Origin: Aromatoleum buckelii
GTDB lineage: Bacteria; Pseudomonadota; Gammaproteobacteria; Burkholderiales; Rhodocyclaceae
Direction: 5' to 3'
Length of the DNA stretch: 64,000 bases
Assembly (NCBI RefSeq): GCF_012910785.2
Contig: NZ_WTVH02000010.1
Span: forward strand, 186,001-250,000
Under the pieces are notes generated by a model that worked only from the letters and a program-made list of their open reading frames with translations, was not told where the DNA came from and did not search any database. Below, piece after piece: positions 26,441 to 35,250 of this stretch (position 1 is its first letter; every line of letters begins with the position of its first letter). The translations under genes were made by a program, and so were the position numbers.

Positions 26441-27649
26441 ATGCTCGACGCTTACATTTACGCCGGTCTGCGCTCCCCGATCGGCCGCCACGCCGGCAAG
26501 CTCGCTGCCGTTCGCCCCGACGACCTCGTCGCGACCGTGATCCGCGAAGTGCTGGTCCGCTCGCCGTTCCAGGGCGCCGATGTCGAGGACGTGATCCTCG
26601 GCTGCGCGGCCCAGGCCGGAGAGGATTCGCGCAACGTCGCCCGCCACGCCGCGCTGCTCGCCGGCCTGCCGACCACGGTCGCCGGCCAGACGATCAACCG
26701 CCTGTGCGGCAGCGGTCTTGCCGCAGTGCTCGACAGCGCGCGCGCGGTGACTTGCGGCGAAGGCGATCTGTACGTTGCCGGCGGCGTCGAAAGCATGAGC
26801 CGCGCGCCGTTCGTCGTCGCGAAGGCCGAATCCGCGTACAGCCGTGATTTCAAGGTGTTCGACACGACGATCGGCGCGCGCTTCCCGAATCCGCGCCTCG
26901 TCGAAGAGTACGGCAACGAGAGCATGCCGGAGACCGGCGACAACGTGGCCGCGGAGTTCGGCATCACGCGCGACGCCGCGGATCGCTTCGCCGCCGCGTC
27001 TCAGGCGAAATACGCGGCATCGAAAGAAGCCGGCTTCTATGCCGGCGAGATCCTTCCGATCTCGGTGCCGACCGGGCGCAAGACGCCGCCGCTGGTCGTC
27101 GCCGAGGACGAGCATCCGCGCCCTGAATCGACGTACGAGGCGCTCGCGAAACTGAAGCCGCTGTTCGCCGACGGCGTCGTCACTGCCGGCAACGCTTCGG
27201 GCATCAACGACGGCGCGGCTGCGCTGATCGTCGGTAGCCGTGCGGCCGGCGAGCGGGCCGGCGCTGCGCCGATGGCGCGCATCCTCGGCGGCGCGGTCGC
27301 CGGCGTCGAGCCTCGCATCATGGGCGTGGGACCGGCTTACGCGATCCCGAAAGCGCTCGCGCGCGCCGGGCTGACGCTCAAGGACATGGACGTCATCGAG
27401 ATCAACGAGGCGTTCGCGCCGCAGGTGTTGGGCTGCCTGAAGCTGCTCGACGTCGCGTTCGACGATCCGCGTGTCAACCCGAACGGCGGCGCGATCGCGA
27501 TCGGCCATCCGCTCGGCGCGTCCGGCGCACGCATCGCGCTGTCGGCCGCGCGCGAACTCGAGCGCCGCGGCGGGCGTTACGCGGTCGTCAGCCTGTGCAT
27601 CGGCGTCGGCCACGGCATCGCGCTGGTCATCGAACGCGTTCCGGGGTGA
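26441..27649 (+). CDS. Acyl-CoA thiolase (PaaJ/PcaF-like)
   Basis: 402-residue thiolase with nucleophile C89 (NRLCGSGLAAV), H356 (AIGHPLGASGAR) and C386 (SLCIGVGHG). It cleaves 3-ketoacyl-CoA to acetyl-CoA and a shortened acyl-CoA; the closest families by eye are 3-oxoadipyl-CoA thiolases, which fits a dicarboxyl-CoA substrate. Last gene of the operon, followed by a long hairpin. Confidence 0.92.
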   Translation: MLDAYIYAGLRSPIGRHAGKLAAVRPDDLVATVIREVLVRSPFQGADVEDVILGCAAQAGEDSRNVARHAALLAGLPTTVAGQTINRLCGSGLAAVLDSARAVTCGEGDLYVAGGVESMSRAPFVVAKAESAYSRDFKVFDTTIGARFPNPRLVEEYGNESMPETGDNVAAEFGITRDAADRFAAASQAKYAASKEAGFYAGEILPISVPTGRKTPPLVVAEDEHPRPESTYEALAKLKPLFADGVVTAGNASGINDGAAALIVGSRAAGERAGAAPMARILGGAVAGVEPRIMGVGPAYAIPKALARAGLTLKDMDVIEINEAFAPQVLGCLKLLDVAFDDPRVNPNGGAIAIGHPLGASGARIALSAARELERRGGRYAVVSLCIGVGHGIALVIERVPG

Positions 27650-27654
27650 TCGCC

Positions 27655-27690
27655 GCAGGATGCCGGGAGGCCTGCGCCCCGGCATCCTGC
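27655..27690 (+). terminator. Hairpin after the thiolase gene
   Basis: A 13-base-pair perfect stem (GCAGGATGCCGGG pairing with 27678-27690) and a 10-base loop start 5 bases after the stop. It lacks a T tract, so it may be a weak terminator or a transcript-protecting hairpin. Confidence 0.5.
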
Positions 27691-27726
27691 TAAACTCGGG
27701 CGAATTCATCCATCGAGGATTTCGCC

Positions 27727-29253
27727 ATGGTCGAGCCGCTCTTGATCGCCCGCACCGGGAACAAGGACATCAACCTGCTGCCGCGACTCGCCAACCGGCA
27801 CGGCCTGATCGCCGGCGCGACCGGTACCGGCAAGACGGTGACGCTGCAGAAGATGGCCGAATCCTTCGCCAGCATCGGCGTACCGGTGTTCGTCGCCGAC
27901 ATCAAGGGCGACCTGTCCGGCATCGGGGCGGCCGGCGTCGCGAGCGACAAGCTGCTGCAACGGCTCGCCGCGATCGGCATCACCGACTACACGCCGCGCG
28001 CGAACACCGTCGTCTTCTGGGACGTGTTTGGCGAGTCCGGGCACCCGGTGCGCGCAACCGTCTCCGACATGGGACCGCTGCTACTCGCGCGGCTGCTGAA
28101 CCTCAACGAGACGCAGGCCGGCGTGCTGCAGATCGTCTTCCGCATCGCTGACGACAACGGCCTGCTGCTGCTCGACTTGAAGGACCTGCGCGCGATGGTG
28201 CAGCACGTCGGCGAGAACGCGAAGTCCGTCACGACGCAGTACGGCAACGTCTCGGCCGCGTCGATCGGCGCGATCCAGCGCGGCCTCCTGGCGCTCGAGG
28301 AGCAGGGCGGCGACCAGTTCTTCGGCGAGCCGATGCTCGACCTCGCCGACTTGATGCAGACCGATGCCGACGGCCGCGGCGTCATCAACGTGCTCGCCGC
28401 CGACAAGCTGTACCACTCGCCGGCGCTGTATTCGACTTTCCTGCTGTGGATGCTCGCGGAGCTTTTCGAGCAGCTGCCCGAAGTCGGCGACCTCGACCGG
28501 CCGAAGCTGGTGTTCTTCTTCGACGAAGCGCACCTGCTGTTCGACGACGCGCCGAAGGCTCTCGTCGACAAGGTCGAGCAGGTCGTGAGGCTGATTCGCT
28601 CGAAAGGCGTCGGCGTGTATTTCGTCACGCAGAACCCGCTCGACGTGCCCGAGTCCGTGCTCGGCCAGCTCGGCAACCGCGTGCAGCACGCGTTGCGCGC
28701 TTTCACGCCGCGCGACCAGAAAGCGGTCCGCACCGCGGCCGAGACGATGCGCGCGAACCCGGCGTTCGACGCCGCAACGGCGATCACCGAGCTGGGTGTC
28801 GGCGAAGCGCTGGTGTCCTTCCTCGACGAAAAAGGCCGTCCCGAAATCGTCGAACGCGCCTCCGTCATCGCGCCCGCGTCGCGGCTCGGTCCGCTGACGC
28901 CCGACGAGCGCAGCCAGGCGATCCGCGGCTCGGTGCTGTACGGTCATTACGAGAAGCTGCTCGACCGCGAGTCCGCGTACGAATTACTGCGGGCGCAGGC
29001 GGCTGCGGCGACCGCGGCGGATGCAGCCCAGGCTTCCGGACCTGGCCCGGCCGAAGGTACGGGGTCGGGCGGCCTGATGGGCGGCATGGGCGACATCCTG
29101 TTCGGTTCGACCGGCCCACGCGGCGGCAAGCGCGACGGGCTCGTCGATATCGCGGCGAAAACCGTCGCGCGCACGATCGGCAGTTCGGTCGGTCGGCAGA
29201 TCGTGCGCGGCGTGCTCGGCTCGCTGTTCGGCGGGAGCAGCCGCAAGCGCTGA
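27727..29253 (+). CDS. HerA-like P-loop ATPase, DUF853 (YjgR) family
   Basis: 508-residue AAA+/HerA-FtsK type ATPase. Walker A GATGTGKT at 30-37, Walker [14 protein letters not shown], and the C-terminal Gly-rich tail [19 protein letters not shown], all typical of DUF853. HerA relatives move along or open DNA, but the role of this widespread family is not established. It is a single gene without an obvious functional partner here. The start is an ATG at 27727. Confidence 0.9.
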   Translation: MVEPLLIARTGNKDINLLPRLANRHGLIAGATGTGKTVTLQKMAESFASIGVPVFVADIKGDLSGIGAAGVASDKLLQRLAAIGITDYTPRANTVVFWDVFGESGHPVRATVSDMGPLLLARLLNLNETQAGVLQIVFRIADDNGLLLLDLKDLRAMVQHVGENAKSVTTQYGNVSAASIGAIQRGLLALEEQGGDQFFGEPMLDLADLMQTDADGRGVINVLAADKLYHSPALYSTFLLWMLAELFEQLPEVGDLDRPKLVFFFDEAHLLFDDAPKALVDKVEQVVRLIRSKGVGVYFVTQNPLDVPESVLGQLGNRVQHALRAFTPRDQKAVRTAAETMRANPAFDAATAITELGVGEALVSFLDEKGRPEIVERASVIAPASRLGPLTPDERSQAIRGSVLYGHYEKLLDRESAYELLRAQAAAATAADAAQASGPGPAEGTGSGGLMGGMGDILFGSTGPRGGKRDGLVDIAAKTVARTIGSSVGRQIVRGVLGSLFGGSSRKR

Positions 29254-29360
29254 TTTTGCGCGTGCGCGGGTCGACTGTCGCAGACGGATGACGCGTCGGC
29301 GGGCACTGATGAGGGGTGGCGCAGGTCCAATCGCCACCAATTGTCAGCTGGAGGTCCGCG

Positions 29361-29657
29361 ATGACGCCACAATCCGTTGAATCGTTGATTGCCGAGATCG
29401 AGGCCGAAGACCGCATCGACTTCGGCGACCTCGCCATCGGCGAGCATGAAGCCCGCCGCCTGATGGCCCAACACTTCTGCGCCATCGACCGCAAACTCGC
29501 CGAACATGGCATGACTGCCGAAGCACGGCTGGAAGTGATGGCCGCAATAGCCGCGCACACGATGGTGGAAAACCTCGTGCTGCATCTCGGGCGCCTGCGG
29601 GGCGCCGCGGCGAAGGAGGATTTCCGCAACTGGATGCGACGCCACGGCATGAGCTAA
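29361..29657 (+). CDS. Small hypothetical helical protein
   Basis: 98 residues, start ATG 29361 with GGAGG 6 bases upstream. Predominantly helical with alternating acidic and hydrophobic residues (SLIAEIEAEDRIDFGDLAIG); no signal peptide, membrane segment or metal motif. I do not recognise the family. It follows the DUF853 gene by 107 bases and may be separately transcribed. Confidence 0.6.
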   Translation: MTPQSVESLIAEIEAEDRIDFGDLAIGEHEARRLMAQHFCAIDRKLAEHGMTAEARLEVMAAIAAHTMVENLVLHLGRLRGAAAKEDFRNWMRRHGMS

Positions 29658-29686
29658 CCGCCGTGCGAGCGACAGTGTCGACGCTT

Positions 29687-29717
29687 TTCGATAGGCTCGG
29701 GTCGAACGGCTGCATTT
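29687..29717 (+). repeat. Half copy of a dispersed palindromic repeat
   Basis: 31 bases beginning TTCGATAGGCTCGGGTCGAA match, with five changes, the right half of the palindrome at 59340-59407, including the flanking GCATTT. No second arm is present. It abuts the DUF305 remnant. Confidence 0.65.
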
Positions 29718-29719
29718 GA

Positions 29720-29851
29720 TCACCGGCTTCGAAGTTGAAACCTGCGAAGGCCGTCCACGAAAAGCTGCGATCGCTGTGCCAGCAGATCATCGCCGCTCAG
29801 CAGACCGAGGTCGCCGATATGCAAACTTGGCTGCAGGCGTGGTACGAGCTG
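29720..29851 (+). pseudogene. Remnant of a DUF305 protein (C-terminal end only)
   Basis: The frame reads SPASKLKPAKAVHEKLRSLC then QQIIAAQQTEVADMQTWLQA and WYEL, which matches the last helix of DUF305 proteins (the QQ-E-M-WL pattern). A stop precedes it at 29717-29719 and the rest of the domain (normally with paired His/Met residues) is missing. The open frame runs on to 29926 with unrelated residues. DUF305 genes often sit with copper-tolerance genes, and a cupredoxin gene follows on the other strand, so this looks like the decayed remainder of such a locus. Confidence 0.55.
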
Positions 29852-29880
29852 GTTCTGCAAGGGGTATGGGGCAGGCCCCG

Positions 29881-30384
29881 TCATCCGCCGGACACGATGA
29901 TGCGGCCTACCATCCCTGCTTGGTAATGGCCGGGAATCAGGCACGCGAAGTCAAACTCGCCCGGCCGATTGAAAGTCCAGATGATGTCGCCGCTTCCGCC
30001 GGGCGCCACGTGTGTCATCCATGGCTCGTCATGCTCCATTTCCGGGAACCGCACCATCAGATCGGCATGTTCGTCAAGCGCCGACTTGGTTCCGATCACC
30101 ATCTCGTGCATCACCTTCCCGGCATTGCGGTGCACGAACCGGATCGTCTCGCCCAGCCGCACTTGAATGCGGTCCGGGTCGAAACGCATCTGATCGGTCA
30201 TCGTCACCCGGAGCGTGCGAGTCACTGCGTCCGCGTCCCCGGCGATGCCCCAGTCCTGCTGTTCCTTGTTGACCGGTGCCGCGTTCCTTGCGTGCGTCGC
30301 CTCTCCGTGAGCGATTGCCGCGCCGCCCGAAAGCAGGGAGACGGTTACGAGGGCAGCGGCCAGGAAACTGTTGCGAATCTTCAT
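29881..30384 (-). CDS. Periplasmic cupredoxin-like copper protein
   Basis: 167 residues with a cleavable signal peptide (MKIRNSFLAAALVTVSLLSG, cut after AIAHG or nearby). The plastocyanin/azurin-like fold has type-1 copper ligands: His in KVMHEMVIG, and Cys, His and Met in FACLIPGHYQAGM. Related proteins carry electrons or buffer copper in the periplasm. It stands alone in its direction after a long gap and is convergent with the DUF305 remnant, which supports a copper-handling past for this spot. Confidence 0.9.
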   Translation of the reverse strand: MKIRNSFLAAALVTVSLLSGGAAIAHGEATHARNAAPVNKEQQDWGIAGDADAVTRTLRVTMTDQMRFDPDRIQVRLGETIRFVHRNAGKVMHEMVIGTKSALDEHADLMVRFPEMEHDEPWMTHVAPGGSGDIIWTFNRPGEFDFACLIPGHYQAGMVGRIIVSGG

Positions 30385-30435
30385 TACTTGCTCCGTTCGG
30401 TTGCCGTCCGACGAGCCTTCAACGGAAGGCCTCCT

Positions 30436-31269
30436 TCAACCCAGCTTGAGACGCTCGCAAATCGCCGTCGTCAGCCCGGCCTGGTTCATGCTGTAGAAAT
30501 GCAGGCCGGGCGCGCCGGCAGCGAGCAGGCGCTCGCACAGGTTCGTCACGACGTCGAGGCCGAACGCCCGGATCGAGTCGGTGTCGTCGCCGTACCCCTC
30601 GAACTTGCGCCGCATCCAGCGCGGCAGCTCGGCGCCGCACGCGTCCGAGAAGCGCGCGAGCTTCGAGAAGCTCGCGATCGGCATGATGCCGGGCACGATC
30701 GGGATCTCCACGCCCATCGCGCGCACCTGGTCGACGAAATGCACGTAAGCGTCGAGATTGTAGAAATACTGCGTGATCGCCGAATCCGCGCCGGCCTCGG
30801 CCTTGCGCCTGAATGCCGCGAGGTCGTCCTTCGGGTTTTTCGCCTGCGGATGCCATTCAGGATACGCGGCGACTTCGATGCGGAAGCGATCGCCGGTTTC
30901 CGCACGGATGAACTCGACGAGCTCGTTGGCGTAGCGGAACTCGCCGGGATCGCCGACGCCGGACGGCAGATCGCCGCGCAGTGCGACGATGCGCCGGATC
31001 CCGGCCGACGCGTAGTCGTCGAGGATTTCGCGGATGCCGGCGCGCGTCGAGCCAATGCACGACAGGTGCGGAGCGGCTTCGAAGCCGTCGGCGGCGATCT
31101 CCCTGACGGTCGAGAACGTGCGCTCGCGCGTCGAGCCACCTGCGCCGTACGTCACCGAGAAGAACGTCGGCTTCAGCGCCGCGAGCGTGGCGCGCGTCGC
31201 CCGCAGCTTTTCTTCCCCGTCCGGCGTCTGCGGCGGGAAGAACTCGATCGAAAGTTCGGGTTTGTGCAT
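30436..31269 (-). CDS. metF: 5,10-methylenetetrahydrofolate reductase
   Basis: 277-residue FAD enzyme of the MetF family (SIEFFPPQTPDGEEKLRAT at the start, SVTYGAGGSTRE, and the folate/FAD region RIVALRGDLP). It makes 5-methyl-THF for methionine synthesis. It follows ahcY by 12 bases, giving a methyl-cycle operon ahcY-metF under the SAH riboswitch. Confidence 0.96.
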   Translation of the reverse strand: MHKPELSIEFFPPQTPDGEEKLRATRATLAALKPTFFSVTYGAGGSTRERTFSTVREIAADGFEAAPHLSCIGSTRAGIREILDDYASAGIRRIVALRGDLPSGVGDPGEFRYANELVEFIRAETGDRFRIEVAAYPEWHPQAKNPKDDLAAFRRKAEAGADSAITQYFYNLDAYVHFVDQVRAMGVEIPIVPGIMPIASFSKLARFSDACGAELPRWMRRKFEGYGDDTDSIRAFGLDVVTNLCERLLAAGAPGLHFYSMNQAGLTTAICERLKLG

Positions 31270-31281
31270 GATGCCCCCCGG

Positions 31282-32706
31282 TCAGTAGCGGTAGTGGGCG
31301 GACTTGTACGGCCCTTCGACCGGCACGCCGATGTAGGCCGCCTGGTCCGGGCGCAGTTCGGTGAGCTGCGCGTTGAGCTTCTTCAGCTGCAGCCGCGCGA
31401 CTTTCTCGTCGAGGTGCTTCGGCAGCGTATAGACGCCCACCGGATAATCCGCGGTGCGCGTGAAGAGCTCGATCTGCGCGATCGTCTGGTTCGCGAACGA
31501 CGACGACATCACGTAGCTCGGATGGCCGGTCGCGCAGCCGAGATTCACGAGGCGGCCTTTCGCGAGCAGGATGATGCGTTTTCCGTCCGGGAAGATCACG
31601 TGATCGACCTGCGGCTTGATCTCTTCCCACTCGTAGCTTTCGATGCTCGCGACGTCGATCTCGTTGTCGAAGTGCCCGATGTTGCAGACGATCGCCTGGT
31701 CCTTCATCTTCGCCATGTGGTCGTGCGTGATCACATGGTAGTTGCCGGTGCAGGTGACGAAGATGTCGGCATGTTCGGCGGCGTAGTCCATCGTCACGAC
31801 GCGGTAGCCTTCCATCGCCGCCTGCAGCGCGCAGATCGGGTCGATCTCGGTGACCCACACCTGAGCGGACAGCGCGCGCAGCGCCTGCGCCGAGCCCTTG
31901 CCGACGTCGCCGTAGCCGCACACGACTGCGACCTTGCCGGCGATCATCACGTCGGTCGCGCGCTTGATGCCGTCGACGAGCGACTCGCGGCAGCCGTACA
32001 GGTTGTCGAACTTCGACTTCGTCACCGAATCATTGACGTTGATCGCAGGGAACTTCAGTTCGCCGCGCTCGAACATCTGGTACAGGCGATGCACGCCGGT
32101 CGTCGTCTCCTCGGTGACGCCCCGGATCGCGGCGAGACGCTCCGAATACCACGTCGGATCGATCGCGAGCTTCGCGCGGATCGCCGCGAACAGGATGCGT
32201 TCCTCCTCCGAACCGGGCTTCGCGAGCACCGAAATGTCCTGCTCGGCGCGTGCGCCCAGGTGCAGCAGCAGCGTCGCGTCGCCGCCGTCGTCGAGGATCA
32301 TGTTGCTGAAGGCCGGCTCGCCGTTCGCACCCGGCCATTCGAAGATGCGGTGCGTGTAGTCCCAGTAGTCGGCGAGCGACTCGCCCTTGACCGCGAACAC
32401 CGGCACGCCGGACGCGGCAATCGCGGCCGCAGCGTGGTCCTGCGTCGAGAAGATGTTGCACGATGCCCAGCGCACGTCGGCGCCGAGCGCGGTCAGCGTC
32501 TCGATCAGCACCGCGGTCTGGATCGTCATGTGCAGCGACCCGGTGATGCGCGCGCCCTTGAGCGGCTGCACGGCGGCGAACTCGTCGCGGATCGCCATCA
32601 GGCCGGGCATCTCGGTCTCGGCGATGCGGATTTCCTTGCGACCCCAGCCGGCGAGCGCGAGGTCGGCGACGACGTAATCGGTGAAGTTTTCAGCCACAGA
32701 GTTCAT
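31282..32706 (-). CDS. ahcY: S-adenosylhomocysteine hydrolase
   Basis: 474-residue NAD-dependent enzyme that splits SAH to adenosine and homocysteine. Motifs: [35 protein letters not shown], the NAD site [16 protein letters not shown], and the C-terminal KSAHYRY. The length matches bacterial enzymes with the 40-residue insert. Start ATG 32706 with AAGGA 7 bases upstream. Regulated by the SAH riboswitch in its leader, which turns expression on when its substrate accumulates. Confidence 0.97.
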   Translation of the reverse strand: MNSVAENFTDYVVADLALAGWGRKEIRIAETEMPGLMAIRDEFAAVQPLKGARITGSLHMTIQTAVLIETLTALGADVRWASCNIFSTQDHAAAAIAASGVPVFAVKGESLADYWDYTHRIFEWPGANGEPAFSNMILDDGGDATLLLHLGARAEQDISVLAKPGSEEERILFAAIRAKLAIDPTWYSERLAAIRGVTEETTTGVHRLYQMFERGELKFPAINVNDSVTKSKFDNLYGCRESLVDGIKRATDVMIAGKVAVVCGYGDVGKGSAQALRALSAQVWVTEIDPICALQAAMEGYRVVTMDYAAEHADIFVTCTGNYHVITHDHMAKMKDQAIVCNIGHFDNEIDVASIESYEWEEIKPQVDHVIFPDGKRIILLAKGRLVNLGCATGHPSYVMSSSFANQTIAQIELFTRTADYPVGVYTLPKHLDEKVARLQLKKLNAQLTELRPDQAAYIGVPVEGPYKSAHYRY

Positions 32707-32749
32707 GTGAATTCCTTGAACGTGTGGCCGGGAAGGGGTGCTGCGGTGG

Positions 32750-32792
32750 GCTCACCTTCGTCACCCCGTGCCCGGCACGGGTTAAGGTGAGC
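32750..32792 (-). promoter_or_regulatory. Expression-platform helix of the SAH riboswitch
   Basis: On the transcript GCTCACCTT (32792-32784), the 3' end of the aptamer, can pair perfectly with AAGGTGAGC (32758-32750). The two arms enclose a second hairpin, CCCGTGCC / GGCACGGG (32781-32765). The first arm cannot be in the aptamer and in this helix at once, the usual layout of a switching element. Confidence 0.6.
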
Positions 32793-32847
32793 GCAGTTGC
32801 GGAAAATGAGCCGAGCCTGGGACGAAAGTCTCGCAGCGCTCCTCGGC
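32786..32847 (-). ncRNA. SAH riboswitch (S-adenosylhomocysteine aptamer)
   Basis: On the minus strand the leader begins CCGAGGAGCGCTGCGA, has the partner CCCAGGCTCGG closing the first stem, and ends GCGCTCACC, which pairs back to AGCGC; these are the conserved blocks of the SAH aptamer found before ahcY in beta- and gammaproteobacteria. A TATAAT -10 box (32861-32856) ends about 9 bases before it, so the RNA would start at the aptamer. Ligand binding would raise ahcY-metF expression. Confidence 0.92.
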
Positions 32848-32861
32848 AGGCACGGATTATA

Positions 32862-33167
32862 ACTGTCCGCGGCGGCGCGTGGAGCGCCGCTTCGATTTGC
32901 AATGCCCGCCTTTTGGACCACCCCGGAACGGCGGCAATCGGCGATGTCGGAGGCATTCATCCGGAGCTGAGCAGATGTAAGAATGTGCGTTCCGTTTGCA
33001 AAACCCGGTGATCCAGTCCACAGTGCACCGCAGCGATCTTCAAGTAGCACCGTTGTTGTCAGGTTCAGTATCTGCTTTTCTGCGGTATCTCTCCCTCATC
33101 ACCCTGCCGTCTTGAGCTTCGCCCTCACCTTAGGGCACGTCCCTTCATTTTTCAGGATATTCAAGAC
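32862..33167 (+). other. Upstream region and probable long 5' leader of the cold-shock gene
   Basis: About 300 bases without a gene. The right half is unusually pyrimidine-rich for this genome, and cold-shock mRNAs typically carry long structured leaders; I see no certain promoter or -10/-35 pair. AGGA at 33154-33157 is the ribosome site. Confidence 0.35.
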
Positions 33168-33374
33168 ATGGCAACAGGTACCGTGAAGTGGTTCAACGAC
33201 TCCAAAGGCTTCGGTTTCATCACCCCGGAAAGCGGTGGCGACGATCTTTTCGCGCACTTCTCCGCGATCCAGGGACAGGGTTTCAAGACCCTGGCTGAAG
33301 GCCAGCGCGTCAGCTTCGACGTCACCTCCGGCCCGAAAGGCCAGCAGGCGTCGAACATCCGTCCGGCTGACTGA
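33168..33374 (+). CDS. Cold-shock protein, CspA family
   Basis: 68-residue single cold-shock domain that binds single-stranded RNA/DNA and melts mRNA structure. RNP1 is KGFGFIT (13-19) and RNP2 is DLFAHFS (26-32); the protein starts [12 protein letters not shown]. Length and motifs are exactly those of the family. It is followed within 152 bases by infA, so both RNA-handling genes may be coordinated. GC-rich hairpins (GGCATGGC/GCCATGCC and GGCCCC/GGGGCC, 33388-33432) follow the stop without a T tract. Confidence 0.96.
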   Translation: MATGTVKWFNDSKGFGFITPESGGDDLFAHFSAIQGQGFKTLAEGQRVSFDVTSGPKGQQASNIRPAD

Positions 33375-33526
33375 GCGTTCCCGGACGCGGCATGGCAGCA
33401 ATGCCATGCCTTCGGCCCCACACGGGGCCGGGATTGCGGCATTCCTTCAAGAACGCCTCCCCGAGGGAAAAATTACGGCGCATGCCGGACTTTTTCCCTT
33501 TCTGCTTTCCTTCTGGAGACATCGTC

Positions 33527-33787
33527 ATCGCCAAGGAAGAACTGATCGAAATGAGCGGGATGGTAGTTGAAGTCCTGCCCGACTCCCGTTTCCGTGTCAC
33601 CCTCGACAACGGCCACAACCTCGTCGCCTACTCCGCGGGCAAGATGCGCAAGCACCATATCCGCATCCTGTGCGGCGACAAAGTTTCACTTGAACTTTCC
33701 CCTTACGACCTGAGCAAGGGGCGCATCACTTTCCGCCACATCGAAGGTCGCGGGCCTCTCGGTCCCCAGCAGCGGCGCAGACGCTGA
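33527..33787 (+). CDS. infA: Translation initiation factor IF-1, apparent ATC start
   Basis: 86 residues if read from 33527. The body ([47 protein letters not shown]) is an S1-like IF-1 with an Arg-rich tail beyond the usual 72 residues. Homologues begin M-A-K-E-E-L; here that Met codon is ATC, placed 8 bases after GGAG (33515-33518). The only upstream ATG in frame, at 33482, would add [15 protein letters not shown], unlike IF-1, with a poorly spaced ribosome site and with the better site inside the coding sequence. Either ATC is the true start or a base has changed. IF-1 blocks the A site and helps IF-3 select start codons. Confidence 0.82.
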   Translation: MAKEELIEMSGMVVEVLPDSRFRVTLDNGHNLVAYSAGKMRKHHIRILCGDKVSLELSPYDLSKGRITFRHIEGRGPLGPQQRRRR

Positions 33788-33862
33788 TCGCGTCCCGCAT
33801 TCAGGACCTGGCTGCCTGAAGGCGTCGGGGCGGCGGACTGCTGTCCTCGCCCGTACCCCGTT

Positions 33863-35248
33863 TCACCAGATAAAGAACATTGTCACCCACGGCGCAACCG
33901 CGCCTGCGGCGGCGGTGCAAAAAGCGAGCAGCGCAGTGGCCCGGCGCAGGCCGGACGATACCGTACGCCGCACCTGCAGCGCGCCGAGCACCAGGCTGGC
34001 TCCGGCAGCCACGGCGAGCAGCAGTCCGCGCACCAGCGGCAGGTTCGCGAGCACGACGCCTTCGGCACTCAGCAGCGTGACGGTCAGCGCCGACAGGCCG
34101 AGGAACACGCCGACGCCGCCGAGCGGAATCAGTGCGTAGGCGAGCCGCCGGTGCGCCGCCGCGTCGCCGAGGAGCCCCGCGGCGGCACGCAGCCACAGCG
34201 TGATCCAGCCGCCGAGAACGAGCGCGGTCGTGCCGATATAGCCGAGGATCATCAGGCCGTCGAGCCACGTGAACACGTCGTTCGCTTCGGGGTAATGCGT
34301 CAGCACCCACCACGGAATGTCGCTGTCGAGCAGCGCGAAGGCGTCGCGCTCGACGAGCCATTCGGCGGCAGCGAGCTTGGCCTGGACGAACCATGGCGAC
34401 GCCGACCACTGGAACGCGCCGATAGCGGTGCCGATGACGCCGAACACCAGCAGGCGCGCTTCCCATACGTCGGTTTCGTCGCTGCGCAGTCTCGCGACTT
34501 CGGCACCGGGCATGCGCCCGACCAGCTGCACCGCGTCGCGGTGACCGCTGCAGCGCCCGCACATGTGGCACTCGGCAGCGCTCTCCATGCGGCGAATATC
34601 GACCAGCGGTGCACAGTTGATCGGGATCACCCGCTTTGCCGGATGCGCCTGCCACGCTTCGCGATCGGTGCGGAAATGCACCGGCGCGAGCCGCGCGAGC
34701 AGGCCGAACACGCCGCTCACCGGGCACAGGTGCCGACACCACACGCGCTTGCCGCGGCCGTATACGAGGCCGACTGCAGCCGCCGCGACAGTCGAGCCGC
34801 CGAGCACGAGCAGCACGGCTTTCGGGTATTCATACACGCTGACGAGCTGGCCATACACCGTCGTCGCGAGGAACGCGACGAACGGCCAGCCGCCCCACTT
34901 GATCCAGCGCGGTACCGGACGCCCGAGGCCGACGCGCGACGCCTGCTCGGCGACGAAGCCTTCAGGGCACAGTACGCCGCACCACACGCGCCCCATCAGC
35001 ATCATCGACACCAGCACGAACGGCCACCAGATGCCCCAGAACACGAACTGTGCGAACAATGTCAAGTTGTCCCAGACGTGCGCGCCGGACTCGGGCAGCG
35101 GCAGGAAAGCCGGCGTGACGACGAGGAAAACGTAGGCGACGAGCACTGCCCACTGGACCCCGACGATCCAGTTGCGGTGACGGCGCATCAGGTCGCCGAG
35201 CCGGGCGAGCCGCGGCGGGCGCATTGCGGGCAGACTGCAGCTCGTCAT
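33863..35248 (-). CDS. ftrD: FtrD-like membrane polyferredoxin of the ferrous iron transporter
   Basis: 461 residues with about eight to ten transmembrane segments and Cys clusters WCGVLCPEG, WCRHLCPVSG and CHMCGRCSG, the pattern of NapH-type 4Fe-4S membrane proteins. It ends the ftr operon, its start 2 bases after the ftrC stop. In Bordetella FtrABCD the FtrD protein is thought to accept electrons from iron oxidation during uptake. Start ATG 35248. Confidence 0.88.
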   Translation of the reverse strand: MTSCSLPAMRPPRLARLGDLMRRHRNWIVGVQWAVLVAYVFLVVTPAFLPLPESGAHVWDNLTLFAQFVFWGIWWPFVLVSMMLMGRVWCGVLCPEGFVAEQASRVGLGRPVPRWIKWGGWPFVAFLATTVYGQLVSVYEYPKAVLLVLGGSTVAAAAVGLVYGRGKRVWCRHLCPVSGVFGLLARLAPVHFRTDREAWQAHPAKRVIPINCAPLVDIRRMESAAECHMCGRCSGHRDAVQLVGRMPGAEVARLRSDETDVWEARLLVFGVIGTAIGAFQWSASPWFVQAKLAAAEWLVERDAFALLDSDIPWWVLTHYPEANDVFTWLDGLMILGYIGTTALVLGGWITLWLRAAAGLLGDAAAHRRLAYALIPLGGVGVFLGLSALTVTLLSAEGVVLANLPLVRGLLLAVAAGASLVLGALQVRRTVSSGLRRATALLAFCTAAAGAVAPWVTMFFIW

Positions 35249-35250
35249 GC

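Noticed and set aside
29716-32790. 1024-codon open frame on the plus strand
   Set aside because: It runs antisense through the cupredoxin, metF and ahcY genes and has no domain; codon-shadow effect.
33388-33432. GC-rich hairpins after the cold-shock gene as a terminator
   Set aside because: No T tract follows, and infA lies close downstream; could be structure in a shared transcript.
33482-33526. ATG start for infA at 33482
   Set aside because: Adds 15 non-IF-1 residues, has its ribosome-like sequence 13 bases away, and encodes the better ribosome site within itself. Kept as the alternative start.
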